A stretch of DNA of 35,033 bases from an uncultured Nitratireductor sp. (GTDB taxonomy: Bacteria; Pseudomonadota; Alphaproteobacteria; Rhizobiales; Rhizobiaceae), in assembly GCF_913053745.1 (NCBI RefSeq), contig NZ_CAJXGF010000030.1:1-35033 (forward strand). Direction: 5' to 3'. Positions 8,301 through 16,194 of this stretch are shown here, piece after piece. Position numbers and translations under genes: made by a program. The notes beneath the pieces are model-generated. The model saw nothing but the letters and a program-made list of their open reading frames with translations. It did not search any database and was not told the origin of the DNA. Position 1 is the stretch's first letter; every line of letters begins with the position of its first letter.

Positions 8301-10319
8301 CCGGCCACGCGCGGCCACCAGGCTCAGCGCATCCTCGAACCGCATCGTCCCCGAGAGCGTTGCCGCAACGAATTCGCCGACGCTGTGTCCGATCATGGCG
8401 TCCGGCATCAGGCCGCGATTCATCCAGAGTTGCGCCGTTGCATATTCCACGAGAAAGAGCGCGGGTTGTGCGAACTGCGTTTCGCGCAGTGCCTCGGAAA
8501 GTTTCTCCGGGGCACGGCCCTTTGGCAGGCGAATGAAATCGCGGATATCGCGCCCGATAAGCGGCTTTAGAAACTTTGCGCCCTTGTCGATCCATTCGGC
8601 GAAAACGGACTCGCTCTTATAGAGCGCGCCACCCATGCCCACATGCTGCGCACCCTGGCCCGGAAACATGAAGACCACAGGCGGCGTTTGCGAAGCTTCG
8701 CCGCAGATCGGGCGCTCGGCCTCGAGCCCGGCAATCGCTTCGTCATGGGTGCGGGCGATCACAGTCATGCGATGGGAAAAAGCGTGCCGCCCTTGCTGAA
8801 GCGTGTGCGCGACGGTGGCCAACGGTTCGGCACTTTCGCGCAAAGCGCTGGCCAGGTTTCCGCGCATTGCGGTAAGGACCGCTTCATTGCGCGCCGAAAG
8901 CGGCAGGATAAGCGGGCGCGGAGTTTCGTCATCTTGCACGACAATCGTTTCCGGCGCCTGTTCCAGAACCACGTGGGCATTGGTGCCGCCAACTCCAAAG
9001 GAGCTGACACCGGCGCGGCGTGTCGTACCGTCCGCATTCCATGGTGAAAGCTCTGTCGGAACGCGAAACGGACTGCCGTCGAGCGCCATATGCGGATTGG
9101 GCGAGACGAAATTCGCCACTGGCGGGATCACGCCATCGCGCAGCACCAGTGTCGCCTTGATGAGCCCGGCCACGCCGGCAGCCGCATCCAGGTGGCCGAT
9201 ATTGCCCTTCACGGAGCCTAGCGCGCAGTGCCCTTCGGCGCCCGCGCCGCCAAAGGCGTTCATCAGGCCGTTGAACTCGATGGGGTCGCCAAGCGGCGTG
9301 GCGGTGCCGTGGCACTCGACATAGCCCACGCTCGCCGGATCGACGCCCGCGCTTGCAAGAGCTGTCGCAATGGCCTCCGCCTGGCCGGAAACGCTGGGCG
9401 CGGTGTAGCCCACCTTGTCCGCGCCGTCATTGTTGACGCCATAGCCGCGAATGACGGCGTGGATCGTGTCGCCCGCCGCGACGGCGTCTTCCAGCCGTTT
9501 CAGAAGCACCACGCCGCCGCCGCTGCCGAACACCGTACCGCCGGCCTGCGCGTCGAACGGTCGGCAGAAGCCGTCCGGCGAAACCATGCCGCCTTCCATG
9601 TGGATATAGCCGCGTTTCTGCGGCATCGAGATCGAGACACCGCCGGCCAGCGCCATGTCGCAGCCGTAAGTCAGAAGATTCTGACACGCCTGAGTCACGG
9701 CGAGAAGCGATGTGGAACAGGCCGACTGTATGGTGAAAGCCGGACCGCGAAGGTTCAGCTTGTAGGCCACCCGTGTCGCCAGCGTGTCGTTGATTGCGCC
9801 GATCAACTCGTTGAACATATCCACCTGGTATCCGGAGGTGAACGCTTCGGCCTTCTGCCGGTCGGACAGGATGTTGTTGATGAGATAGGTGCTCATCGCC
9901 GAGCCGGCGAAGACGCCAACAGACTCATCCGTGCAGAAAGGGTCATGGCCCGCACTTTCAAGCGCCTCCCAGCAGATTTCCAGAAACAGCCGAAACTGCG
10001 GATCGAGCATCGCCGCCTCGCGCGGATACATGCCGAAGAACTCCGCGTCGAACATGCCGACATCGTCCAGATACGGTCTCGAGGGCACATAGTCGGGCGC
10101 GGCGCGTGTGGCGTCGTCATAAGCATCCTCTATCTCGTGTGGCGCGAAGGTGCGGAAGGCGTGACGCCCCTCGCGCACCATCCGCCAAAGCGCATCGACC
10201 GAGGATGCGCCGGGAAAGCGCCCGGCCATGCCGACAATGGCGATGCTGCCGATGCCTGCGTCCGTGGCGTCTTCTTCCACCGTGGGGACCCGTCCGTCCG
10301 GTGTGGCGTGCTCGTTCAT
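2322..10319 (-). CDS. Hybrid PKS/NRPS megasynthase, KS-AT-ACP-AMT-C-A-PCP
   Basis: The protein has 2665 residues. Domains in order: ketosynthase (about 22-450; Cys201 in ACSTSL, His337, His376), acyltransferase (about 548-850; GHSVGE Ser646 and HAFH at 742-745, which predicts malonyl-CoA), ACP (Ser978 in LGFDSL), an Ala/Pro-rich linker (about 1020-1120), class III PLP aminotransferase (about 1130-1585, Lys1422), condensation (HHIVCDG at 1734-1740), adenylation (about 2050-2550) and PCP (Ser2597). There is no KR, DH, ER or methyltransferase. The order matches McyE-like and mycosubtilin-like lines, where the aminotransferase converts a beta-ketoacyl thioester to a beta-amino acyl thioester. My by-eye specificity code of the A domain is DILQLGMIWK, close to published glycine codes. 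The frame is open for a further 185 codons upstream, but ATG at 10319 overlaps the previous stop (ATGA) and the protein homology starts there. Confidence 0.95.
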   Translation of the reverse strand: MNEHATPDGRVPTVEEDATDAGIGSIAIVGMAGRFPGASSVDALWRMVREGRHAFRTFAPHEIEDAYDDATRAAPDYVPSRPYLDDVGMFDAEFFGMYPREAAMLDPQFRLFLEICWEALESAGHDPFCTDESVGVFAGSAMSTYLINNILSDRQKAEAFTSGYQVDMFNELIGAINDTLATRVAYKLNLRGPAFTIQSACSTSLLAVTQACQNLLTYGCDMALAGGVSISMPQKRGYIHMEGGMVSPDGFCRPFDAQAGGTVFGSGGGVVLLKRLEDAVAAGDTIHAVIRGYGVNNDGADKVGYTAPSVSGQAEAIATALASAGVDPASVGYVECHGTATPLGDPIEFNGLMNAFGGAGAEGHCALGSVKGNIGHLDAAAGVAGLIKATLVLRDGVIPPVANFVSPNPHMALDGSPFRVPTELSPWNADGTTRRAGVSSFGVGGTNAHVVLEQAPETIVVQDDETPRPLILPLSARNEAVLTAMRGNLASALRESAEPLATVAHTLQQGRHAFSHRMTVIARTHDEAIAGLEAERPICGEASQTPPVVFMFPGQGAQHVGMGGALYKSESVFAEWIDKGAKFLKPLIGRDIRDFIRLPKGRAPEKLSEALRETQFAQPALFLVEYATAQLWMNRGLMPDAMIGHSVGEFVAATLSGTMRFEDALSLVAARGRLMQHQPKGTMVSVRADAEAAAAHLRDGVEIAAVNAPKLSVISGTFEAVDETCAAFDAAGIAYSRLHTSHAFHSAMMDEAATALAEETAKIEYGTTAIPYISCVSGDWQTDAQGASPTYWARHCRDAVRFADGIQTVARDRKPVFLEVGPGRTLSVFTAQTLKRESVAAIIQSLPEHDRAPFGEEAFAEAHARSWIAGCALDWPSLPEAARRRIPLPTYPFQRQMHWIDAPKPKGRANAAVTAPNTQIPAQTTMTDGLSPMNTTFSTTDRPAMLERALIALLADLSGEDLPDDAAGATFLELGFDSLFIGQFAQKVEKEYRVKLSFRELLGNIPTVHDLARHLDAELPADALQTASLSPVAQVPPTPDVAPAAPSSSANGTLKAPHGLEALFQSQLQMAQQLFAQQMQTFQSLGGTAAMATPAPSGQVAVAAAPMPVPAPEATGDENEIGGGRIRVYKPGAQAGEQAFSPEKRAFIDDLAERYCEKKAKSKAFTEAHRPHLADPRAASGFRAEWKELVFPVVSDRSKGSRIWDIDGNEYIDLVNGMGQTAFGHAPDFVTEAIREQTEKGFAIGPQTPLAGEVAELIGELTGHKRVTFCNTGSEAVMAAMRVARTVTGRDRIVVFGNDYHGQFDEVLVKGRSRAGTHRTLPIAAGIPPDSLTNVTVLPYDAPESLEWIRANAGEIAAVIIEPVQSRHPELQPVDFVRQLRTVATERDFALVFDEVVTGFRVDPGGMQAVWGIRGDLATYGKVLGGGMPIGVLAGDSRYMDALDGGHWDYGDDSVPTVAPTFFAGTFVRHPVVLAATRAVLQHIKGEGRALYDRVAGRTEELVAELNDQLSERGIAMSIHGYKSWFVTDFSNAGPLGALFYPYARTQGLHIQDGYPCFLTTAHSEEDFQRIAAVFGETLDTLQKAGILRAEGETTAHVNETLPESPQKAPLTEAQKEIWLAAQAGDEASCSFNESFNLTLDGALDETAFRQALDLVVARHNAFHIRFARNGEHFEVMPDFRIDLSSTEVSGAAELAKIVDREARTAFDLVNGPLARAELVRLSQERHVLVFTAHHIVCDGWSVNVLIEELAATYSALVKGAAPNLPPALAFSAYAQERANRPEAADDTERFWLSQFETVPELPELPTDRPRPQWRSFAGGTCTAHIDEVTYKRLKKAGAKSGATLFSTLLAALQVMIGRLSGSDDIVIAVPSAGQSLVGEQTLVGHCVNLLPLRQTLDEERPFSDHLKETQKLVLQAFEHQDYTYGTLVRKLDLKRDPSRLPLTEIQFNLERMTKALDFGGLSADVTPNPKAFSNFDMFLNMIESDEGIRIDVDYNGDVFDPQTVERWLGHFSTLVAALADDIGTRIERLPLISQADTDWLAYQLNQTQTPYDDERFIFELFGDRAMETPDAIAAVHGDESITYGELDARSWQLARLIQEKLLIPGRRVAVALDRSIDMLVALLAIMKADHIYVPLDPDHPEARLRQTMKAAHISAVICNGERIAGLADKDVLPIRLDEEKEAIAAQDASPLEERVHGTSTAAYIIFTSGSTGVPKGVEVPHNALMNFLTSMASEPGFTANDTLLAVTTISFDIAALELYLPLICGGRVVIADRIQVQDGFQLVKLLDKCGATVLQATPTLWQMLVEAGLGERKALKMLCGGEPLPPALAHKLREIGRELWNMYGPTETTIWSSVAHIDDADAPITIGQPIANTQLYILDARNRLAPVGVTGELNIGGDGLAIGYFENPEQTHTAFRNVSIGGIPQRLYKTGDVGRRMPDGSLQLFGRRDNQIKLRGFRIELGDIEAVMVNAEGVRQCAVVAPLNRNGDRQLVCHIVPDDPANSPRPEALIAHAKAHLPAHMVPAFWIEAETLPQTANGKLDRKSLEKEGIPRQEAAVIRTGPRTPMEERLCAIWRDVLNIAEIGVEENLYALGADSLSIFRIAARMIDAGLPLEARHLLQHPTIGELALIAEEAGDVPVNGAKPHVPSLKDYRHGARRRMEAYG

Positions 10320-12280
10320 GTCCTGCTCCGGCGAAATTGCGACATCATCTGCTTCTGCCTTGCTGCTCTGTTTTGCGCTGCGGCAATCTGACGGCCGTCC
10401 GCCGCCGGTTCCTCGAGAAAGCGTGCAAGGCTGCGGATTTTCGGATGTTCGAACACGGTCACCACGTCGATGGCGCGGCCAAGCTCCCGTTCGAGCGCGG
10501 CATGAACGCGCATGAGTTGCATCGAGGTGCCGCCGAGGTCGAAGAAGTTCTGGTCCGGGCCGACAGCGTTTGTGCCGAGCACCTTGCGCCAGTGTCGCGC
10601 CACGATCGCCTCCATCCCCTTGGACGGAAGGTCCGGGACCGTCGCTGGGACGGGCGTTTCGGCCGGATTCGGAAGGCGCGCGCGATCCACCTTGCCGGCG
10701 CGGTTCAGCGGGAATTCCTGCAGCACAATAGCCCGGCCCGGCACCATATGAGCCGGCAATATGCCCTTCAGACGACCGAGAACCGCGGCGGCGAAGGTCA
10801 TTTCGTCGAGTCCCGTCATGGTGCGAGGACGCAGATAGGCAACCAGGCGTTTGGCCGATCCGGCCTGATGACACTGCACCACCGCATCGGCCAGGCTCCT
10901 GTCGCGGCGCAGCGCGGTTTCGATTTCATCGAGTTCGATGCGTTTGCCGTCGATCTTGACCTGGCGATCGCGGCGGCCGCGGAAATGCAGGAGGCCGTCC
11001 GTGTCCATTGCCGCCATATCGCCCGTTAGATAGGCGCGCAGGGGCTCACCGGCGGTGGCCGCGTCCGTTGTGGTCGAGATCGTCACGAAACGCTGTTGCG
11101 TCAATTCCGGCCGGTTCAGATAGCCGATGGCGAGACCGTCGCCGGAAACCGCAAGCTGCCCTTCTGCGCCGGGCGGAAGCGCATTCAGGTTTTCATCGAG
11201 TATGTGCACGCGGCCATGAGCGATGGAATGGCCAATCGGCAATGCATCTCCCTGGAAGCTGGCCGGAATGTCGAAGGTTGACGCGATGACGGTCACTTCG
11301 GTCGGCCCATACGCATTGCTCAGACGGCACGCGGGATAGGCGGCCAGGAAACGCCGCGCATGATCGGCGGACGCCACTTCGCCACCGAACAGCGCATGAC
11401 GCAGCGAATGGAGCCGTCCGCCGTGATGATCGACCAGAAGATTGAACAGACCAGTGGTGAGCAAGATCACCGAGACCCGTTTTTCGTCGATCGCGTCGAC
11501 GATGCGCTGCATGGAGAGAGTGCGGTCGCCGATGCCGACCAGATGAGATCCGTTGAGCAAGGCCCCCCAGATTTCGAAGGTGGCGGCGTCGAAGGAAATG
11601 GTGGCCGCGTGCAGCACGACGTCGTCTGGGCGGAACGCGACAAAATTCTGCGCGCGCACCAGTCGCAGGACGCCACGATGCGGGATAACGACACCCTTCG
11701 GGCGCCCGGTCGAGCCGGAGGTGTACATCACATAGGCCGCATCCGCGCCCGAGACGGCGGCGACATCGCCCGTCGGTGCATCGTCCTCCGCCAGCTTGGT
11801 CATGGTGGTGTCGATGTCTACGAGACGGTCTGCGGCGATGGGAAGCTTGGCGGCCAGTGTTGCGCTTTCGCGGTCGATTATCAGGGCGCGCGGTGTGCAG
11901 TCCTGCGTCATGTAGCCCAGGTGCTCAAGCGGATAAGCCGGGTCGAACGGCGCATAGGCCGCGCCTGTCTTGAGGATCGCCAGTTTTGCGACCAGCGTTT
12001 TAAGCGCGCGCGGCAAAAGCAGGCCGACCACATCGCCCTTCCTTACCCCCATCGCCGCCAGCCGTGCCGCGAGCTTCGCGGAAAGCCGGTCGAGTTCGCC
12101 GTAAGTCAAGCTCTCGTCGTCGAAGGAAATTGCAACGGCGTCGGGTTGCTCGCGCGCCAGAGCGGCGACGGTTTCATGAAGTGTCGCGTCGCGATCGTAA
12201 GCGCGCTCGTGTGATTGATGGTTTGAAGCGTTGACCGGCCGAACGCCGGATAACTGTCCGTATTGCTGGTTCCGATGCAT
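10316..12280 (-). CDS. NRPS loading protein, adenylation - peptidyl carrier
   Basis: This 654-residue protein has one adenylation domain (about 35-535) and one carrier domain (about 550-625, Ser586 in LGGTSM). Visible A motifs are YTSGSTGRPKG, SFDAATFEIWG, NAYGPTE and the A10 lysine (Lys530 in NRAGKVDR), so it looks active. My alignment of pocket residues against the GrsA positions gives DAFLLGAVIK. The leading Asp is typical of alpha-amino acid substrates and the rest is hydrophobic, but I cannot assign the residue. There is no condensation domain, which suits a chain-initiating module. The basic, Gln-rich tail after the PCP (about 630-654) may be a docking element for the downstream ketosynthase. 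The ATG at 12280 is the first in-frame start, with a G-rich but weak Shine-Dalgarno; a slightly internal start is possible. Confidence 0.93.
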   Translation of the reverse strand: MHRNQQYGQLSGVRPVNASNHQSHERAYDRDATLHETVAALAREQPDAVAISFDDESLTYGELDRLSAKLAARLAAMGVRKGDVVGLLLPRALKTLVAKLAILKTGAAYAPFDPAYPLEHLGYMTQDCTPRALIIDRESATLAAKLPIAADRLVDIDTTMTKLAEDDAPTGDVAAVSGADAAYVMYTSGSTGRPKGVVIPHRGVLRLVRAQNFVAFRPDDVVLHAATISFDAATFEIWGALLNGSHLVGIGDRTLSMQRIVDAIDEKRVSVILLTTGLFNLLVDHHGGRLHSLRHALFGGEVASADHARRFLAAYPACRLSNAYGPTEVTVIASTFDIPASFQGDALPIGHSIAHGRVHILDENLNALPPGAEGQLAVSGDGLAIGYLNRPELTQQRFVTISTTTDAATAGEPLRAYLTGDMAAMDTDGLLHFRGRRDRQVKIDGKRIELDEIETALRRDRSLADAVVQCHQAGSAKRLVAYLRPRTMTGLDEMTFAAAVLGRLKGILPAHMVPGRAIVLQEFPLNRAGKVDRARLPNPAETPVPATVPDLPSKGMEAIVARHWRKVLGTNAVGPDQNFFDLGGTSMQLMRVHAALERELGRAIDVVTVFEHPKIRSLARFLEEPAADGRQIAAAQNRAARQKQMMSQFRRSRT

Positions 12281-12302
12281 GTAGACGCCCCGCCCGAAAA
12301 AG

Positions 12303-12359
12303 CCCGCGCCTATATTTCAAGCATCTGAAAATGCTTATTGTTTATAGTTGAGGCGCGGG
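12303..12359. promoter_or_regulatory. Nested inverted repeat in front of the NRPS operon
   Basis: The outer arms are cccgcgcc (12303-12310) and ggcgcggg (12352-12359). Inside them lies a second dyad, aagcat-ctgaaa-atgctt (12319-12336), and flanking tata tetranucleotides at 12311 and 12343 also pair. It sits 23 bp upstream of the loading-module start and about 190 bp downstream of the GH16 gene on the same strand. It could be an operator, a terminator/attenuator separating the two transcripts, or both. The rest of 12281-12550 shows no convincing gene. Confidence 0.5.
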
Positions 12360-12550
12360 AGAAAATGGTTCTCATGCCTTCGAGAGAAAGAATTCCACGC
12401 ACGCCCGCAAAGGAACAGATGGCCATCCGGATGACACCTGAATCGACCGGAGGTCTTAGGTTTTCCCGTAATTAGGCCATTCGGCGATGTGGTCGGTGAC
12501 AGGAGGGGAATGCCTATCCCAAAGCATTAGCCTTGGAACTGTCATCGCCA

Positions 12551-13378
12551 TCAATCGAGACGGTAGGCACGCACGTAATCGACGATCATGTGGGAGGGAT
12601 CGGGAGCCGCGTCCTTCGTCGGTCCGTCGACAAGCGCGAGATTGAGCAGAATGTAGAGCGGCTGGCGATGCTCTTCCTGGGTTTCGGTTTTCCATATGAA
12701 CGCGCGATCGAAGTAGAAGCGGATCCAGTCCCGGTCGATCTTGACGCCGTAGGTATGGAAATCGCCGGGGCTGGCCTCCTTGAAGACGGGGTTGCGGTTG
12801 AAGCGCGAATAGTGGCGCCCGTCGCGATGCCAGACATGGACGACCGAGGAATAGCCGTCCGGCTTGTCGCCGTAAAACTCGATCACATCGATCTCGGCGG
12901 TGAATTTCGACCGGTCCTTACCGATCAGCCAGAATGCCGGCCAGACGCCCGGACCCTCCGGCAGGCGTGCGCGCATTTCGAAATAGCCGTATTGCTGGGC
13001 GAATCCGTCGCCTTTTGGATCCACCGAGGCAAGCAGTCCCGATTGCCAGTCGCCCTCTGCGTCCCGTTTCGCTTCGATGCGCAAATTGCCGTCCTCGATG
13101 CGGAAAGGAGAGCGCTCGCCGGGGTCGGCGAAGCGCGCGCCGCCGAAATCGCCCGACCATGGCGTGTGCGCGATCCAGCGGGTGTCCGGTCCCCAGGCCG
13201 AAACGTCAAGGCTGGAAAAGTCCTCGTTGAAAGAGAGGCGCATCGCGTCCATCGTCAACCGGTCGGCTTCCGTTTCAAGGCGTTCCTGAGAAGAGACAGA
13301 AGCGATGGCGAAAGACATCGCCAACGCAATGCCGATGGCCAGTGTGCAACAGTGCGATGTGCTTGAAGCGAATGGCAA
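12551..13378 (-). CDS. Secreted glycoside hydrolase family 16 (beta-glucanase-like)
   Basis: The product has 275 residues, with an N-terminal hydrophobic stretch (about 11-30) that reads as a Sec signal peptide, so it is probably periplasmic or secreted. The GH16 catalytic motif is present as E162-I-D164-V-I-E167, followed by the usual beta-jellyroll elements (FYFDRAFIW, YILLNLAL). Rhizobial relatives such as ExoK and ExsH cut succinoglycan; other family members cut beta-1,3 or beta-1,3-1,4 glucans, and the substrate here cannot be read from sequence. The start is a TTG, supported by GGGAGG 8 nt upstream; the next ATG (residue 21) would destroy the signal peptide. It is divergent from the polymerase gene at 13551, which suggests that it trims or shapes the polysaccharide made by that locus. 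Confidence 0.9.
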   Translation of the reverse strand: MPFASSTSHCCTLAIGIALAMSFAIASVSSQERLETEADRLTMDAMRLSFNEDFSSLDVSAWGPDTRWIAHTPWSGDFGGARFADPGERSPFRIEDGNLRIEAKRDAEGDWQSGLLASVDPKGDGFAQQYGYFEMRARLPEGPGVWPAFWLIGKDRSKFTAEIDVIEFYGDKPDGYSSVVHVWHRDGRHYSRFNRNPVFKEASPGDFHTYGVKIDRDWIRFYFDRAFIWKTETQEEHRQPLYILLNLALVDGPTKDAAPDPSHMIVDYVRAYRLD

Positions 13379-13550
13379 CAGAGTGACCTCCCGGCAGCCA
13401 GAATATCATCGCGAGGCTGTGTCCCGGAACTCAACCAATTGCCGCTCCACTGGCCATAAGTGGTATCCCGTGGAACGGGACGCTCCATCGCTTGCATGGT
13501 ATTCTCAACCGGGTTTGCGCCGCTTGTGCGGCTATAGGGTGAGGCGCGCG
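13379..13550. promoter_or_regulatory. Divergent promoter region between GH16 and polysaccharide polymerase genes
   Basis: This 172-bp spacer serves two divergent genes. It contains the inverted repeats ccact-N7-agtgg (13447-13463) and tcccgt-gga-acggga (13466-13480), only 2 bp apart, and a gccgc-ttgt-gcggc hairpin (13519-13532) just before the Shine-Dalgarno of the plus-strand gene. I cannot place convincing -35 and -10 boxes. The adjacent dyads are operator candidates only. Confidence 0.35.
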
Positions 13551-14960
13551 ATGCGCATAGAATTGTTGGGTTTTCTGTCGCTTGTGCTGGGGGGCGTGCT
13601 GTTGTTGGCACCGCCGCGAATGGCCTTTTACGTCATCGTTCTGTCGACCCTTTTCGGCGCTGCAGCAGCCTTTTATGTGCCCGGATTGGGCGGTGCCTCT
13701 GTTCTCGTCCCCAGCCTGCTGCTCGCCTTTTACTGCCTGCGTTTGTTCATGGCTCACGGCGAGCGTTCGGCCTTGGCCGCTGTCTCATCGTCCTCACCGG
13801 GCATCTGGCTTCTCCTGCTTACGGTTTACGGCGTCTTTTCGGCCCTTTTCTTTCCCCGCATTCTGGACGGCGTCACGGAAACGATGATCGTTCTGCGCTC
13901 CTCGGCAGGCCATCGCATCATCGATCTCGTGCCCTTGTCTTTCTCCAGCAACAACATCACCCAAACGGTTTATGCGCTGGGCGGGCTTTTTTGCTTTGCC
14001 TTCACTTTCGCGTATCTGAAATGCGGTGGCACGGCACGAAATGTGGTGAATGCAATGCTCGTTCTGGCCATGGTCAATCTTGCTTTCGCCTTGCTGGACG
14101 TCATCACTTATCGCACCGGCACAGCCTATCTTTTCGATTCCATCCGCACCGCCAACTATGCGCTTCTAACCGGTTCGGAAAAGGCGGGCTTCAAGCGCAT
14201 TTCGGGTACATTTCCCGAAGCATCGGCATTTGCGGGCTTCACCGTCGTTCTCTTTGCATTCACCGCCAGCCTGTGGCTCGATCGGATGCGCTCGTTGACG
14301 ACGGGCATCGTAGCGGGGCTGCTTCTGCTTGCGCTGCTGCTGTCGACCTCGACGACCGCGTTGGTCAGCCTGGCGATGGCGATGATCTTCCTTTCCTGGC
14401 GCGCGTTGCCAATCTCGCGAGGGGGGCGTGCGACGGGGCGGCCGAGTGCCATTGCGCTCGCGCTGTTCTGTCTTCCGCTGGGCTTCATGCTGGTTCTGGT
14501 CTTGGCGCCCGATTTTGCAAGGGGCGTGCAGACGTTTCTGGACGAGACGCTTTACTCGAAGCTCGACAGTCAGTCCGCCCGCGAGCGTATGCAATGGAAT
14601 GCGGTGGCGTTTCAGGTTTTTCTCGACACGTGGGGTTGGGGTGCGGGGCTAGGCAGCGCGCGGGCCTCCAGCTACGCGCTCGTGCTTCTTTCCAATGTCG
14701 GTCTTCTGGGCACGATCCTGTTCGCTCTTTTCGTCGGCAACACGCTCATGATGAGGAGCGGTTCGGAACGATACGAATACGCAACGATGCGCGCTGCAAA
14801 GGCCGGGATCTTCGCCGGGCTCTGCGAGGCGATGATTTCCGGTACGGTCTACGACCTCGGTCTTCTGTTCTTCATTCTGGCCGGCGCGGCGGCGGCAATG
14901 CGCAGCGTGCCGGTGGGCGTGCAAGCCTTTCGGCCCGGCATTGCGGAGATCGTGCGATGA
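13551..14960 (+). CDS. O-antigen ligase / Wzy polymerase-like membrane protein
   Basis: The 469-residue protein is strongly hydrophobic from its first residues, with roughly ten predicted membrane segments by eye. Its larger hydrophilic stretches include one near the end (SQSARERMQWNAVAF, then GWGAGLGSARASS). The R...W...GxGxG pattern late in the protein is typical of the O-antigen ligase/polymerase superfamily (Wzy, WaaL, ExoQ). I infer that it polymerises lipid-linked repeat units at the periplasmic face of the inner membrane; ligase function is an alternative. ATG at 13551 is chosen because GGGTGAGG lies about 7 nt upstream and hydrophobic sequence starts there; the frame is open further upstream but that extension is not protein-like. 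Its stop overlaps the next start (ATGA), so the two are co-translated. Confidence 0.82.
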   Translation: MRIELLGFLSLVLGGVLLLAPPRMAFYVIVLSTLFGAAAAFYVPGLGGASVLVPSLLLAFYCLRLFMAHGERSALAAVSSSSPGIWLLLLTVYGVFSALFFPRILDGVTETMIVLRSSAGHRIIDLVPLSFSSNNITQTVYALGGLFCFAFTFAYLKCGGTARNVVNAMLVLAMVNLAFALLDVITYRTGTAYLFDSIRTANYALLTGSEKAGFKRISGTFPEASAFAGFTVVLFAFTASLWLDRMRSLTTGIVAGLLLLALLLSTSTTALVSLAMAMIFLSWRALPISRGGRATGRPSAIALALFCLPLGFMLVLVLAPDFARGVQTFLDETLYSKLDSQSARERMQWNAVAFQVFLDTWGWGAGLGSARASSYALVLLSNVGLLGTILFALFVGNTLMMRSGSERYEYATMRAAKAGIFAGLCEAMISGTVYDLGLLFFILAGAAAAMRSVPVGVQAFRPGIAEIVR

Positions 14961-16165
14961 GGATCGTCGTCTTCAACGTCCGCTTCAGCCCAAACCTCGG
15001 CGATGGCATACTGGCGGAGTGTCTGGAACGGCAGCTTGGCACCGCTTTGCCCGGTGCCCAGGTCGAAACCGTGGATCTGGCGGGACGCACCGCATATGGG
15101 GGCCAAGCCCGCCGGCGCTCAGGCGCTCTGCGCCTCTTGAGCGCGATGCCGCCGCCGGTTCGCCGGGCAATGGTCGAGCGTGTCCTTGGCAGGCGGCTTG
15201 CGGCTTTGAGAACTGTTTGGCGAGAAAGGATCGCGAACGCCGATGCCGTGATTATCGGTGGCGGCAATCTCTTCCAGGACGACGATCTGAATTTTCCGTT
15301 GAAAATCGGGCAGGTGCTGGAACTCTGCCGTGAGGAAAAATGCCCGGTGGGGATATACGCCGTCGGCGTCGGCTCACAATGGTCGCCGCGTGCCGCTACA
15401 CTGTTCGAAAAGCTTCGTGCATGCGATGTCTTTCATGTATCGGTGCGCGACGAGGGAGCCTTGCAAAACTGGAAGGGTCATTTCGGCGCCGGGCCGGCGG
15501 CGGTTCTCGCGCCCGATCCCGCATTGACCTTGGAACAGGTCACAGTGGGTCGGAAACCCCGTACACGGCCTTTGGTCGGTTTGTGTGTGACCCATCCGCT
15601 CGTTCTGCGACGGCATGCGAGTGTTGCAGCCGAGCACATACTTTTGGGATCGGACCAGGAATATCGCACACTGGCCGCCTGGTTGCTGCAGGCGGGTTGC
15701 GACGTGCTCTTCTTCACCAATGGCGCACTGGAAGATCAATCGTCTTTGGAGCGGATACGGGCTTTGTTCTCCAGAACGGGCGGGACCGATCCGCAACGCT
15801 GCGACTTCGCGAAAAGACCGGCGTCCCCGGAAGAGCTGGTTTCGCTGCTCGGTCGTTTCGATGCGGTGGTGGCGCACCGCCTGCATGCGTGCATAACGGC
15901 CTATGCGCTCGGTGTGCCTCCCATTGGGCTTGGATGGGATCAGAAGGTGGAGGCCTTTTTCGATCTGATCGACCGTGAACCGTTCTTCATTTCGGCGCAC
16001 AAAGGGTCCGTGACAAGCATTGGAGAACGCATTCTGACGACCTTGAATGAGGGTGTCGATCCTGGAAAACAGCGCCGATGCGTCCAGAATGCGCGGATGG
16101 CGGTCGCAGGCTTGGCGAACGATCTTGAAAGCCTGCGGCACAGTCGAGTGTGTGAACCGGCATGA
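14957..16165 (+). CDS. Polysaccharide pyruvyl transferase family protein
   Basis: The 402-residue protein matches the polysaccharide pyruvyl transferase family (PF04230, CsaB/ExoV/WcaK-like). Visible hallmarks are the N-terminal FNVRFSPNLGDGILAECL, AVIIGGGNLFQDDD, a mid-protein SVRDEGAL, APDPAL, and the C-terminal VVAHRLHACITAYALGVPPIGLGWDQKV. Members use phosphoenolpyruvate to put pyruvyl ketals on sugars of exopolysaccharides or cell-wall polymers in the cytoplasm. The gene starts inside the polymerase stop codon (ATGA), so both probably act on the same glycan. No glycosyltransferase lies in the window, so the repeat unit must be assembled by genes elsewhere. Confidence 0.88.
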   Translation: MRIVVFNVRFSPNLGDGILAECLERQLGTALPGAQVETVDLAGRTAYGGQARRRSGALRLLSAMPPPVRRAMVERVLGRRLAALRTVWRERIANADAVIIGGGNLFQDDDLNFPLKIGQVLELCREEKCPVGIYAVGVGSQWSPRAATLFEKLRACDVFHVSVRDEGALQNWKGHFGAGPAAVLAPDPALTLEQVTVGRKPRTRPLVGLCVTHPLVLRRHASVAAEHILLGSDQEYRTLAAWLLQAGCDVLFFTNGALEDQSSLERIRALFSRTGGTDPQRCDFAKRPASPEELVSLLGRFDAVVAHRLHACITAYALGVPPIGLGWDQKVEAFFDLIDREPFFISAHKGSVTSIGERILTTLNEGVDPGKQRRCVQNARMAVAGLANDLESLRHSRVCEPA

Positions 16166-16194
16166 TGGCCGCTCGAAGAGGGAGTGCATCGTCG

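Noticed and set aside
10320-10874. N-terminal extension of 185 codons on the megasynthase
   Set aside because: Out-of-frame reading of the loading protein's C-terminal A and PCP coding sequence; the ATGA overlap at 10316-10319 gives the natural start.
12456-12695. Short minus-strand frame downstream of the GH16 gene
   Set aside because: It overlaps the GH16 coding end in another frame and has no ribosome-binding site or similarity that I recognise.
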